49,137 nucleotides of DNA from Salinivirgaceae bacterium (lineage in GTDB: Bacteria; Bacteroidota; Bacteroidia; Bacteroidales; Salinivirgaceae), in the NCBI GenBank assembly GCA_002869335.1, contig PKTE01000205.1, positions 1 to 49,137 of the forward strand, read 5' to 3'. Each line of letters opens with the position of its first letter. Within the stretch, counting starts at the first letter, position 1. Made by a program: the position numbers and the translations under genes. Under the pieces are notes generated by a model. The model was not told the origin of the DNA and searched no databases. It saw only the letters and a program-made list of their open reading frames with translations. Below, one piece after another: positions 1 to 7,525 of the stretch.

Positions 1-1
1 A

Positions 2-565
2 AACAGATCTATTGATTGGCACGAAGTTACATTACATGTGGGTGCTGGTACATTCAGACCTGTTGATAAAGAGGATGTTAGAGAGCATAGAATGCATCAA
101 GAGTTTATCACTGTTAAAAGAGATGCCATTGTAAACCTTTTGAATAATCTTGATCATATTATCGCTGTTGGTACAACTACTGTACGTACGTTAGAAAGCC
201 TTTATTGGATAGGAGCACAAATCCTTAAAAAAATGCCCGACCATGAGGTGTTTTTCCATGTTGAACAATGGGAGCCATATAAAAATGAAATTCTTCCTGA
301 GCCCAGAGCATCTTTAGAAGCTCTACTTCAATATTTAGACATGTATAATATAGATCATATAATAGGCAATACTGAGATTATTATTGTGCCAGGCTATAAA
401 CATCAAATTGTTAAGGGGTTGATAACCAATTTTCATCAGCCAAAAAGTACCTTGTTGCTTTTACTGGCATCATTTGTCGGAGATGATTGGAAAAGAATGT
501 ATAATCATGCATTGGACAATGGTTATCGTTTTCTCAGCTATGGCGATAGTTGTCTAATATTGTAA
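2..565 (+). CDS. queA: tRNA ribosyltransferase-isomerase QueA, C-terminal part
   Basis: This is the 3' part of queA; the gene begins upstream of the window. The enzyme moves the ribosyl group of S-adenosylmethionine to preQ1 in tRNA and isomerises it to epoxyqueuosine, the penultimate step of queuosine synthesis. The frame is open from base 2 and reads THLHV-like 'TLHVGAGTFRPV' immediately, the conserved QueA core. Later come 'GTTTVRTLES' and the C-terminal 'TNFHQPKSTLLLLLASFVG' and 'YRFLSYGDSCLIL', all diagnostic for the family. A GTG at base 38 falls inside the conserved block, so it is not the start. No other queuosine gene is visible. There is no strong terminator before the next gene, whose own promoter candidate lies in the 127-bp gap. 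Confidence 0.96.
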   Translation, partial: NRSIDWHEVTLHVGAGTFRPVDKEDVREHRMHQEFITVKRDAIVNLLNNLDHIIAVGTTTVRTLESLYWIGAQILKKMPDHEVFFHVEQWEPYKNEILPEPRASLEALLQYLDMYNIDHIIGNTEIIIVPGYKHQIVKGLITNFHQPKSTLLLLLASFVGDDWKRMYNHALDNGYRFLSYGDSCLIL

Positions 566-619
566 GTTTTAAACTATAATTAAATGTTAATGAAAATTTA
601 ATTTTAGGTATTTACACCC

Positions 620-649
620 TTGTTTTTAAAAATAAAGTGTCGTAATTTG
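620..649 (+). promoter_or_regulatory. possible promoter of the Cache histidine kinase gene
   Basis: TTG at 620-622 is followed after 20 bases by TAATTTG at 643-649. This resembles the Bacteroidota -33/-7 pattern but has one base fewer between TA and TTTG than the TAnnTTTG consensus. It would give a leader of roughly 35 nt before the ATG at 693. Confidence 0.35.
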
Positions 650-692
650 CTTGTGGAAATTTTAGAAAAAATAGCTGTTATAAATCCAATAT

Positions 693-3047
693 ATGTCTAA
701 GAAATTGCAAGCCAGATCGCTAAGCGTTATCTTCTTTAATAATACCGTAGTGGTAAGTATATTTCTTGGATTGATGGTAGCCGCAATTTTTATTTTGTTC
801 GAAGTCAGAGAATTTAATAAAGATGCTGAACTAAATAGGGAGCTTGGACTGCAGGTAAAAAAAGCACAAGTAAAATCCGAAGTAGAAAAAGTTATTGATT
901 ATATCCATTTTACTCGCTTATTTATGGAAAAGAGAATGGAAGATAATCTTAAAAAAAGAACTTACGAGGCTTTGAGTGTAATCAACAATATCTATAATTC
1001 TAATAAGGATCGGTTATCTAAATCACAAATTATCGCTTTAATTAAGGATGCTTTACGTCCAATCCGTTTTAATAATGGACGAGGATACTATTTTATTGTT
1101 TCCTTAGAAGGCAAAGAATTATTGTATCCTGTTCATCCTGAGTATGAAGGGAAGGGTTTGTTAGAACTCAAAGATGCAAAAGGAAATTATGTGATCAGAG
1201 ATGAAATTAATATTGTTAAAGGCCAGGGTGAAGGTTTTGTACAGGGATATTGGGTAAAACCCGATACCGACAAACAGAATGCATTTGCAAAAACATCATT
1301 TGTGAAGATTTATAAACCTTTAGATCTTTATGTAGGCTGCGGAGATTATTTAATAGATACTAAAAAAGACATACAGGAGGACGTCAAGCAGCGAATTAAG
1401 CATGCCCGGTTTGGAAAAAATGGTTATGTGTTCGTTAATACATTCGATGGTGTTGCCGTTGTTATAGATTCCGACAAGTACAAAGAAGGAGATACTGTTT
1501 GGGAGGTTGAAGATCCATATGGCGTTAAAGTAATCCAGGAAGAATGGAAAGACGTAAATAAGCCGGGAGGAGGTTTTATCGATTATCATTGGGTGAAACC
1601 CGGAACTAATCAAATAGCCCCTAAAATCTCTTTTATAAAAGGTGTTAATGAGTGGCAATGGATGATTGGAGCGGGAGTTTATATTGATGAAATTGAAGAG
1701 AAGATAACCAAGGATAGAGGTCTGCTTTATATACGAATGCTTAGAAAAGGAGGGGTTGGTATATTATTAATCATTCTTGTATTAATCGCAATATTCTATT
1801 TAAATAGAAAAAATTCGATATTAATAACACGCAATTTTGAAATTTTTATATCGAAGCTTCGCATAGCAGTTAAAAGTGGTAAACTTTTGGAGTCAAGCGA
1901 TTATTCTTTGACTGATATTCAGGGTATATTAGGTCCAATAAATGAAATGATATCTGAAAAAACAGTATCAGAAAAGAAACGTCATGAAAATGAGTTGCGT
2001 TTTAGAACTATTTTTCAGAATGTTCCATTAATGCTTATTGTATTTGATAAAAAGGGTAAGATAATTTTTAGAAATAATGAGCTGAATAAAGTCTTAAATA
2101 TTTCTCGCGGTCAAATTGTTTCTATTACTTCTTTATTGAGGATATTACCAAATAATAAGTCAAATAAAGACTTTGTTCAGAAACTTAAATCTCCAGATGG
2201 ACAATTTAGAGAGATTGATATTATTACGTCTTCAGGAAAAAGATGTCATAATTGGGCTGCATTTATGACTGAAATGGGCGAAACAATATTATCTGGATTT
2301 GATATAACGGAGCTTCATTTACAAAAAGAGAAACTCAAAGCTTCTAATACCACGAAAGATAAGGTGCTATCTGTAATATCTCATGATTTACATGGTCCGT
2401 TTAATACAATAATTGGTTTTTCGAAGATATTGCTTTCACAAGATACTAAGAAACTATCAATTGAAAAGCAAGAGAGATATTTGAAGCATATTCTCAGTTC
2501 TTCAAAAGGTATGCACACAATGCTTACTAATCTTTTGAATTGGGCTAGAGCGCAATCGGGAGAAATTAAGTTATATATGGTGTTTTCTGATATCTCAATT
2601 ATTGTAAATGAGGTATTTAAAACATTATTGCCACTAGCAGAGGAGAAACAAATTGAGCTTACAAATAATTTAGAAGAGGATATGCTTATATATACCGATG
2701 CTTCTTTGATGCGTATTGTTTTACAAAATTTGGTTGCCAATGGAATTAAGTTCACTAATTCTGGAGGAAAGGTTACGGTTATTGCAAAAAAAATACATAA
2801 TAGCAATGCTCAAATACAGGTAATGGATACTGGAATTGGAATGAGTGAAGAAATGGTAAATAATTTCAATCATGGGGAGAGCGTAAAAAGTAAACGCGGT
2901 ACCAATAATGAATCTGGTACTGGCTTGGGATTGATAATTTGTAGAGATTTTGTGCACAATATGAATGGTACAATTGAAGTAATCAGTAGCGAAAATAAAG
3001 GATCTACATTTACAATTACAATACCGTTGCCTGAAAAGTCAAACTAA
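693..3047 (+). CDS. membrane sensor histidine kinase with tandem Cache domains and PAS
   Basis: Predicted inner-membrane sensor kinase of 784 residues. A first membrane segment (about 12-36) is followed by a large periplasmic region with two Cache-like halves. The repeated pattern is visible: 'GRGYYFIVSLEGKELLYP' and 'GKNGYVFVNTFDGVAVV', each followed by a 'YWVKPGT...SFVK' element. A second membrane segment lies near 353-371. The cytoplasm holds a PAS domain (about 430-545), a HisKA dimerisation/phosphorylation domain with His564 in 'SVISHDLHGPF', and an HATPase domain with N box 'NLVANGIKFT', G1 'DTGIGM' and G2 'GTGLGL'. There is no receiver domain and no response-regulator gene beside it, so it is an orphan kinase. 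Cache pairs of this type often bind small carboxylates or amino acids; the ligand here is unknown. Confidence 0.93.
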   Translation: MSKKLQARSLSVIFFNNTVVVSIFLGLMVAAIFILFEVREFNKDAELNRELGLQVKKAQVKSEVEKVIDYIHFTRLFMEKRMEDNLKKRTYEALSVINNIYNSNKDRLSKSQIIALIKDALRPIRFNNGRGYYFIVSLEGKELLYPVHPEYEGKGLLELKDAKGNYVIRDEINIVKGQGEGFVQGYWVKPDTDKQNAFAKTSFVKIYKPLDLYVGCGDYLIDTKKDIQEDVKQRIKHARFGKNGYVFVNTFDGVAVVIDSDKYKEGDTVWEVEDPYGVKVIQEEWKDVNKPGGGFIDYHWVKPGTNQIAPKISFIKGVNEWQWMIGAGVYIDEIEEKITKDRGLLYIRMLRKGGVGILLIILVLIAIFYLNRKNSILITRNFEIFISKLRIAVKSGKLLESSDYSLTDIQGILGPINEMISEKTVSEKKRHENELRFRTIFQNVPLMLIVFDKKGKIIFRNNELNKVLNISRGQIVSITSLLRILPNNKSNKDFVQKLKSPDGQFREIDIITSSGKRCHNWAAFMTEMGETILSGFDITELHLQKEKLKASNTTKDKVLSVISHDLHGPFNTIIGFSKILLSQDTKKLSIEKQERYLKHILSSSKGMHTMLTNLLNWARAQSGEIKLYMVFSDISIIVNEVFKTLLPLAEEKQIELTNNLEEDMLIYTDASLMRIVLQNLVANGIKFTNSGGKVTVIAKKIHNSNAQIQVMDTGIGMSEEMVNNFNHGESVKSKRGTNNESGTGLGLIICRDFVHNMNGTIEVISSENKGSTFTITIPLPEKSN

Positions 3048-3060
3048 TTTAATTGTAATA

Positions 3061-3759
3061 TTAAAACTCTACTTTGGCTCCAATAGTTGGAAAAACTTCT
3101 ATTTTTTTTGAACCAAAAATAAAATTATGTGATACTTCAACTTCACCGCCTAATGCAAAGGTTTTATTGAAGTTATACCATATTTGAGGTTCGGTTATAA
3201 TTACGGCTTTTTTACCTTTACCATCATAGTCATCATCTTGCGACCATATATCAATAAATCCAGTAAGAGTTATTCGCTCTTCCCAAATTATGCTGAACCA
3301 AGTTCCTGTCCATTGAAAATCAATGCCTTCACGTGAGTAGTCATCATATCTGTAACCAGCGTATGTGCCGAGTGAAACATTACCCAGTTCAAATGCTGCT
3401 GATGGTCCCAAAATCAAAATGTTACTAAAATGAGCACCATAGTTCATTCTGTGGTACATAAACCCACCATTGTATTCTCCGTGTATAGCAAGAGGAAATT
3501 CCCATAGCTTTAAATCTCTTGATATCTCTAAATAAGCCAGATTTGGCTCATGGTGCGGACCATTAAAATCAAGGTCAATAAACCAAAATGTAGAGCCGGC
3601 TTTGTCTGGTTTAAACATTTCGAAAGTAGCAGTCATATAGTCACGGTCTTCAGCATTTTTACTATTTGCATCAGTAAAATCGTAATGCAATTGCAGGTTT
3701 TGACCAATTGATGCAATTGAAAAGAGTATTAGAATAAAAAGAAATGTAATTTTTTTCAT
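3061..3759 (-). CDS. DUF5020 outer-membrane beta-barrel-like protein
   Basis: A 232-residue exported protein with a signal peptide (about 1-19, 'ILILFSIASIGQ'). The mature part starts 'NLQLHYDFTDANSKN' and continues 'STFWFIDLDFNG', 'LAYLEISRDLKLW' and 'AIHGEYNGGF', matching the DUF5020 family, which resembles Tsx-type nucleoside channels of the outer membrane. Alternating hydrophobic residues and the terminal 'VFPTIGAKVEF', ending in Phe, fit an outer-membrane barrel. It ends 13 bp from the preceding convergent kinase gene and has its own -7 element upstream. The transported substrate is not known from sequence. Confidence 0.82.
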   Translation of the reverse strand: MKKITFLFILILFSIASIGQNLQLHYDFTDANSKNAEDRDYMTATFEMFKPDKAGSTFWFIDLDFNGPHHEPNLAYLEISRDLKLWEFPLAIHGEYNGGFMYHRMNYGAHFSNILILGPSAAFELGNVSLGTYAGYRYDDYSREGIDFQWTGTWFSIIWEERITLTGFIDIWSQDDDYDGKGKKAVIITEPQIWYNFNKTFALGGEVEVSHNFIFGSKKIEVFPTIGAKVEF

Positions 3760-3799
3760 TGGAAACAGGTTTTATATAATTGGTTACAAATACTATTTG

Positions 3800-3807
3800 C
3801 AAAAATA
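3800..3807 (-). promoter_or_regulatory. candidate -7 element of the DUF5020 gene
   Basis: On the minus strand this reads TATTTTTG, matching TAnnTTTG. It lies 41 bp before the start codon at 3759. I see no clear -33 TTTG at the usual spacing. Confidence 0.35.
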
Positions 3808-3843
3808 GGTTATTTCTTTTGAATTATTAGAATGGAAGACTCC

Positions 3844-3874
3844 TTTGGAAAATGCTTTTAATCCATTATATTTG
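3844..3874 (+). promoter_or_regulatory. Bacteroidota-type promoter (-33/-7) for the glycine-rich exported protein
   Basis: TTTG (3844-3847), a 19-base spacer, then TATATTTG (3867-3874): a full match to the Bacteroidota housekeeping promoter. It overlaps an upstream in-frame ATG at 3852, so that ATG would not be transcribed. The start at 3897 is therefore preferred. Confidence 0.75.
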
Positions 3875-3896
3875 CGCGTCTTTTAAAATTACTGTT

Positions 3897-4406
3897 ATGA
3901 GAATTAAATTGTCTGTTATTTTATTGTTCAGCATATTTTTTATTGGGGCTCCACTTATCACTAATGCTCAAAAGAAAAGCGATAAGCTAAAAATTGTGAA
4001 TGGAGCATTTAAAAATAAATATTACAAAGGTGTTTGGCATATTTCAAAAGATAGAGCGTATAAGTTATTAAGTGAAAATGGTGAAGCTTATAATCTGGTT
4101 ATAAAAGGAGAGAAGCTGCAAAAAACAGGTTCTGCTATAGCATTTGTTGGTGGTGCACTGATAGGTTATAGTTTAGGATCTGCTGCTGCCGGTGCCGAAG
4201 ACCCACGCTGGTTTGTTGCTGGAATAGGAGGTGGTCTTGCATTACTCTCATTACCAATATATTCTACTGGGAAAAAGAAAGTTCAAATGGGTGTTGAAGT
4301 ATACAATGAAGGTCTAAAAACCGCCTATATACCTCAAAAAAGATTTATAGATAAAGTTAGTATCGTTGGTACCGAAACTGGAATTGGACTAAGAGCTACT
4401 TTTTAG
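3897..4406 (+). CDS. glycine-rich exported or membrane protein, unknown function
   Basis: A 169-residue protein that I do not recognise as a named family. The start at 3897 gives a clean signal peptide (about 1-24, 'LSVILLFSIFFIGAPLITNA'); the in-frame ATG 45 bases upstream lies inside the promoter. The mature part has a charged region (about 25-75), then a Gly/Ala-rich hydrophobic hairpin (about 80-125, 'AFVGGALIGYSLGSAAAG' and 'VAGIGGGLALLSL'), then a polar tail. Glycine-zipper hairpins like this occur in many small Bacteroidota envelope proteins. The 3' end overlaps the end of the convergent MinD-like gene by 18 bp, with no terminator between them. Confidence 0.75.
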   Translation: MRIKLSVILLFSIFFIGAPLITNAQKKSDKLKIVNGAFKNKYYKGVWHISKDRAYKLLSENGEAYNLVIKGEKLQKTGSAIAFVGGALIGYSLGSAAAGAEDPRWFVAGIGGGLALLSLPIYSTGKKKVQMGVEVYNEGLKTAYIPQKRFIDKVSIVGTETGIGLRATF

Positions 4407-5309
4407 TATTGTAAAATCTCTTGACGAAGAATGATAAATTCGTTCTCCATGCAACTGTTTTACTATATCTCTGAATATTTCTGTTATAGCATTTGATTGA
4501 TCATATTCAGGTACGCATTTACCTTCTCTGGTTGCCTCCTTCATTACTCTGTCAAATGGAATTTTGCCCAATAAAGGAATTTCATTTTCCTTTAGGTAGT
4601 TTTCTATCTCATTCGTAAGTTCAATATTAATATCTGCCTTGTTTATGATCGCTACAATAGGGGTTTTAAATCCATCAACTAATTCTTTTGCTCTTTTAAA
4701 GTCATGAAATCCACTTAACGTTGATTCAATTACCATAATTACCAAATCTGTTCCTGTTACAGAAGCAATTGCAGAGCATCCTATTCCAGGAGGGCCGTCA
4801 TTTACAATGAATTGAGCAAAATCAGCTATAGCAATTTCTTTTGCTGCTGAACGAAGCTGCGATACTAATTTCCCGGAATTTTCTTCGCCGGGTTTCATTT
4901 TCGCATGAACCATCTTACCATGTCTGGTTGAGGAGATAAACCAATGGTTACTGTATTCCTGCATCATATCAATTGCATTAACCGGACAAATATTTTTGCA
5001 TAGTCCACAACCCTCGCAATAATACTCGTTTATATTTAAAATGTTACTATCATCATAATAAAGAGCATCAAACCGGCATTCATTGACGCATTTGCGACAA
5101 TTAACACATAATTTGTTGTTTACTATGGCTTTTGCTCCACCAGGGAAAGCATGGTGTTCTAAATTTTCAGGTTGTAAAAGCAGGAATAGATCTGAAGCAT
5201 CAACGTCGCAATCTGTTATTACAGTATTATCTAGCAAACTAACAATTGAGCCTGTAACGGTTGTTTTTCCTGCGCCGCCTTTTCCGCTAATTATGGTAAT
5301 TTCTTTCAT
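4389..5309 (-). CDS. MinD-type P-loop ATPase with inserted 2x[4Fe-4S] ferredoxin domain (copy B)
   Basis: A 306-residue cytoplasmic ATPase of the Mrp/MinD/NifH superfamily. The deviant Walker A 'SGKGGAGKTT' is at the N-terminus. A ferredoxin-like insert (about 60-115) carries two [4Fe-4S] motifs, 'CVNCRKCVNEC' and 'CEGCGLCKNICP'. The Walker B/switch region reads 'IVNDGPPGIGCSA'. This architecture (COG1149, 'MinD superfamily P-loop ATPase containing an inserted ferredoxin domain') is common in anaerobes and is thought to act in Fe-S assembly or electron-coupled ATP hydrolysis; the substrate is not established. It lies 9 bp downstream of a homologue of the same architecture, suggesting a heterodimer. 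It is the last gene of the NifX-like/DUF5320 locus. Confidence 0.9.
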   Translation of the reverse strand: MKEITIISGKGGAGKTTVTGSIVSLLDNTVITDCDVDASDLFLLLQPENLEHHAFPGGAKAIVNNKLCVNCRKCVNECRFDALYYDDSNILNINEYYCEGCGLCKNICPVNAIDMMQEYSNHWFISSTRHGKMVHAKMKPGEENSGKLVSQLRSAAKEIAIADFAQFIVNDGPPGIGCSAIASVTGTDLVIMVIESTLSGFHDFKRAKELVDGFKTPIVAIINKADINIELTNEIENYLKENEIPLLGKIPFDRVMKEATREGKCVPEYDQSNAITEIFRDIVKQLHGERIYHSSSRDFTILKSSS

Positions 5310-5318
5310 GTTTGTTTA

Positions 5319-6191
5319 CTATAGATTAATTTTTTTAGCTACGAAGTTCCAAATATTTAAAAACTCGTCCTTTAAATTATTATCGTATATAATGCTTTGC
5401 TTATTGGCTTTAGAGTAACCTTCAGCAACATTTTTATCGTATGGGATTTTTGCAATTAGTTCAATGTTTTGCTTTTTAAGGTATGCTTCCATTTCTTCTG
5501 TGTCGTTATCGGCTTTATTAATAATTACTCCATACGGAAGTTTAATATCGTTTAAAACTTCAACTAACAATTTTAAATCGTTTAGTCCAAAGGGAGAGGG
5601 CTCAGCTACTGCTATTACATAATCAGCTCCTTCCACACTGTGTACAACTGGACAACTTGTTCCAGGAGGTGCATCAACAATGGCAACTTTTGATCTATCT
5701 ATGTGTGATTTCTTGAATTGCCGAATTAACGCTGTTTGATGTGGTAAGCCTATTTCAAGACGGCCTTCTTTAAGTAATATCTGTCCATTTTGTCCAAACT
5801 CATTAATCTCGCCTATGGGCTGATGAATCTCTGTAATGGCCTCATCCTTACACACTAAAACACATGCCCCACAGGAGTGACATAGTTCTGTTGAAACCTG
5901 AGCAATATTAGCCTTAGGAATAAGTGTAATGGCATTAAAACTGCAATTCGCTTTACATTTACCACAGAAAGTACACTTTTCTTCGTCTATTTGAGGTATT
6001 GGTATAGTTAATCCTATTGATTTTTTGAGTTCAAGCTCTTGGTAAAATAAATGATCATTTGGCTCTTCTACGTCAAAATCGTAAAGAACTGCCTCCCTAT
6101 TTAAGTCTTTTAATGCTGTTTGGTGTAGTCCAATCGAAACTGTAGTTTTCCCTGTCCCCCCTTTGCCCGAGGCAATAACAATTTTTTTCAC
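5319..6191 (-). CDS. MinD-type P-loop ATPase with inserted 2x[4Fe-4S] ferredoxin domain (copy A)
   Basis: Paralogue of the gene 9 bp downstream (290 residues). Walker A is 'SGKGGTGKTT'. The insert has 'CTFCGKCKANC' and 'CHSCGACVLVC', so all eight cluster-ligating cysteines are present. The switch region reads 'IVDAPPGTSCPV'. In both insert motifs the Pro that usually follows the last Cys of a ferredoxin motif is replaced (Ser and Lys), whereas copy B keeps it in its second motif; the two copies are therefore diverged, not redundant. Paired copies next to NifX-like and DUF5320 genes are a recurrent anaerobe arrangement. A role in Fe-S or metallocofactor trafficking is inferred, not shown. Confidence 0.9.
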   Translation of the reverse strand: MKKIVIASGKGGTGKTTVSIGLHQTALKDLNREAVLYDFDVEEPNDHLFYQELELKKSIGLTIPIPQIDEEKCTFCGKCKANCSFNAITLIPKANIAQVSTELCHSCGACVLVCKDEAITEIHQPIGEINEFGQNGQILLKEGRLEIGLPHQTALIRQFKKSHIDRSKVAIVDAPPGTSCPVVHSVEGADYVIAVAEPSPFGLNDLKLLVEVLNDIKLPYGVIINKADNDTEEMEAYLKKQNIELIAKIPYDKNVAEGYSKANKQSIIYDNNLKDEFLNIWNFVAKKINL

Positions 6192-6230
6192 GTTAAAAAA
6201 TACTTTGGTGAATATTACATTTAGGATGTG

Positions 6231-6330
6231 AAAAAAAGGCTGCTCGCTAACAAACTATGAAATCAATTTGAAATACCTAACTATTCAAATCGCAATAACC
6301 TCTTTACGAAAAAAATGGAACAGCCTTTTT
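6231..6330 (-). other. structured intergenic element: long-range stem with inner hairpin
   Basis: In the 158-bp gap between the DUF5320 gene and MinD copy A, AAAAAGGCTG (6233-6242) is the perfect complement of CAGCCTTTTT (6321-6330). On the minus (transcribed) strand the second arm ends in a run of U's, so the closed stem looks like an intrinsic terminator with a 78-nt loop. The loop contains a smaller inverted repeat, ATTTGAA...TTCAAAT with a CCTAAC apical region. It could be an attenuator or processing site separating the NifX/DUF5320 part from the ATPase part. Confidence 0.45.
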
Positions 6331-6349
6331 ATTTAATTTTTTAATGGTT

Positions 6350-6568
6350 TTAATCATTTCGCAGATCTCTTCCTTTTCTGCCTGCATGATAGTTTCCATT
6401 TCCTAATCCTCGTCCGTTACCCATGCCTCTGCCTATTCTTCTTCCCAAACCTCTGGAAAGGGTGTCGTTGTCTTGTTCTGGATTTTGGTTTTTAGGACCA
6501 CAATTCCCTAATCCTCTACCTGTTTTTGGGCCGTCGCCGTTAGGCCCTTTATGATTTAAACCTGGCAT
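6350..6568 (-). CDS. DUF5320 family glycine-rich mini-protein
   Basis: A 72-residue, very Gly/Asn/Arg-rich, low-hydrophobicity protein. The N-terminus 'MPGLNHKGPNGDGPKTGRG' and the following 'LGNCGPK' match DUF5320, whose members are small and encoded beside NifX-like and MinD/ferredoxin ATPase genes in anaerobes. The C-terminal half repeats 'GLG/GMGNGRGLGNG'. There is a single Cys (in 'GNCGP'). It sits 11 bp downstream of the NifX-like gene, so the two are almost certainly co-transcribed. Function is unknown; a metal- or cluster-binding accessory peptide is a guess from its neighbours. Confidence 0.82.
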   Translation of the reverse strand: MPGLNHKGPNGDGPKTGRGLGNCGPKNQNPEQDNDTLSRGLGRRIGRGMGNGRGLGNGNYHAGRKGRDLRND

Positions 6569-6579
6569 AATAACCTCCT

Positions 6580-6894
6580 TTATTTAATTTTAGCAATTAT
6601 TTCTTCTATGGTAATTTGCTTATTTTCAGGAACAATCATTTGAATACTTAATTTTTCAAGTAAATTTTTCGCTTTTGGGCCAAACTCAATAGCTACAATT
6701 TGAGTAACCTCTCTATTGGCTAACATTTCTACTACACTAGATCCCACACCGCCTTTATTGTTCTTATGCGGATTATCAATAAATTCTGTTTCGCCAGTTG
6801 CATGGTTGTGGAGTGCGAAATAAGCACATCTACCAAATTTTTCATCTACCTGAGCTGCTTTGGTATTAGCATTTGATGTTATTGCAGTTATCAT
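6580..6894 (-). CDS. NifX/NifB-type dinitrogenase iron-molybdenum cofactor-binding domain protein
   Basis: A 104-residue single-domain protein of the Nitro_FeMo-Co family (RNase H-like fold that binds Fe-S or FeMo-cofactor precursors). Diagnostic segments are the N-terminal 'ITAITSNANTKAAQVDEKFGRCAYFALHN', in which 'V(D)EKFGRC' is the family core, then 'FIDNPHKNNKGGVGSSVVEML' and 'VAIEFGPKAKNLLEK'. It is the first gene of the locus and has a strong promoter with a palindrome in its spacer. No nifHDK, nifE/N or nifB is visible, so this is one of the stand-alone members found in non-diazotrophic anaerobes. Confidence 0.92.
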   Translation of the reverse strand: MITAITSNANTKAAQVDEKFGRCAYFALHNHATGETEFIDNPHKNNKGGVGSSVVEMLANREVTQIVAIEFGPKAKNLLEKLSIQMIVPENKQITIEEIIAKIK

Positions 6895-6913
6895 ATTATA
6901 TTATTTTATTATA

Positions 6914-6944
6914 CAAATATAATGAACATATGTTCATTATCAAA
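6914..6944 (-). promoter_or_regulatory. promoter with 22-bp palindromic operator in its spacer
   Basis: On the minus strand: TTTG (6944-6941), 19-base spacer, TATATTTG (6921-6914), a complete Bacteroidota promoter 20 bp before the NifX-like start codon. The spacer is almost exactly filled by a perfect 22-bp palindrome at 6919-6940 (half-site ATAATGAACAT followed by its exact complement). Its last three bases are also part of the -7 element. A dimeric regulator bound there would block RNA polymerase. No regulator gene is adjacent. Confidence 0.75.
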
Positions 6945-6953
6945 ATTTTTAAT

Positions 6954-6980
6954 AAAAAAACTGCCCTAAAGAGGCAGTTT
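6954..6980 (-). terminator. intrinsic terminator after the DUF5606 gene
   Basis: AAACTGCC (6958-6965) pairs with GGCAGTTT (6973-6980) around a 7-base loop. On the minus strand a run of T's follows the stem. It isolates the DUF5606 gene from the NifX-like operon. Confidence 0.88.
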
Positions 6981-6998
6981 CAGTATTTTTAATCTACT

Positions 6999-7439
6999 TT
7001 ATTCTTTTGAAGTTTCTTCTTTATCAGAGTTTTTATCTTCTTCCTTTTCTTCTTTTGATTCAAAATCCATCAAATCATGTTTCTGAAGAATATTATACCA
7101 GTTTATAATCTTTTTGATGTGGCTGGCGTAAACTCTATCTTCATCATAATCAGGAACTACCTCTTTAAAATAAGCAATAAGTTCATCTTTAGCTGATTTA
7201 TGGTCAATTGCCGGACCGCTATTCTCTTTGTCTTTAATAGCTTGTAAAATCTCGTTTAAAGGTTTATCGTCGTCTTCTGTAAAGATGGCAATGTCCTCTA
7301 AAGAGCTTATTTTAGTGGCATTGTAATAAGGCATTCTTTTTTTGGTATCGAGGTTTTCGATAATTACACCTTTGGCATTTCTTGATACCAATTTGTAAAG
7401 TCCTGGTTCTCCTGAGATTGCTAAAATATCTTTCAACAT
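6999..7439 (-). CDS. DUF5606 family protein
   Basis: A 146-residue cytoplasmic protein with the N-terminal signature of a Bacteroidota-restricted family: 'MLKDILAISGEPGLYKLVSRNAKGVIIENLDTKKR...', then 'SSLEDIAIFTED' and 'PLNEILQAIKDKE'. The second half (about 80-125, 'KDELIAYFKEVVPDYDEDRVYASHIKKIINWYNIL') is the conserved C-terminal module. The tail (about 126-146) is a disordered Glu/Lys run. It has its own -7 element and a terminator, so it is probably transcribed alone. The function of the family is unknown. Confidence 0.88.
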   Translation of the reverse strand: MLKDILAISGEPGLYKLVSRNAKGVIIENLDTKKRMPYYNATKISSLEDIAIFTEDDDKPLNEILQAIKDKENSGPAIDHKSAKDELIAYFKEVVPDYDEDRVYASHIKKIINWYNILQKHDLMDFESKEEKEEDKNSDKEETSKE

Positions 7440-7461
7440 AGTTTCATTATTTTTACGTTCA

Positions 7462-7469
7462 CAAAGATA
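7462..7469 (-). promoter_or_regulatory. candidate -7 element of the DUF5606 gene
   Basis: Minus-strand TATCTTTG (TAnnTTTG) lies 22 bp before the ATG. No convincing -33 element is seen. Confidence 0.4.
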
Positions 7470-7525
7470 AAATTCTGATTTTGATTTTTATCTTCTATTA
7501 CTAGAAAAATTAGGCTATTTCGTCA

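Noticed and set aside
578-603. Terminator after queA (AATTAAAT/ATTTAATT)
   Set aside because: The stem is A/T only and the loop is 10 nt, with no good U run; it is expected by chance in such AT-rich DNA.
6580-6894. Part of a nitrogen-fixation cluster
   Set aside because: The NifX-like domain is stand-alone; no nifHDK, nifEN or nifB is present, and this family is common in non-diazotrophs.
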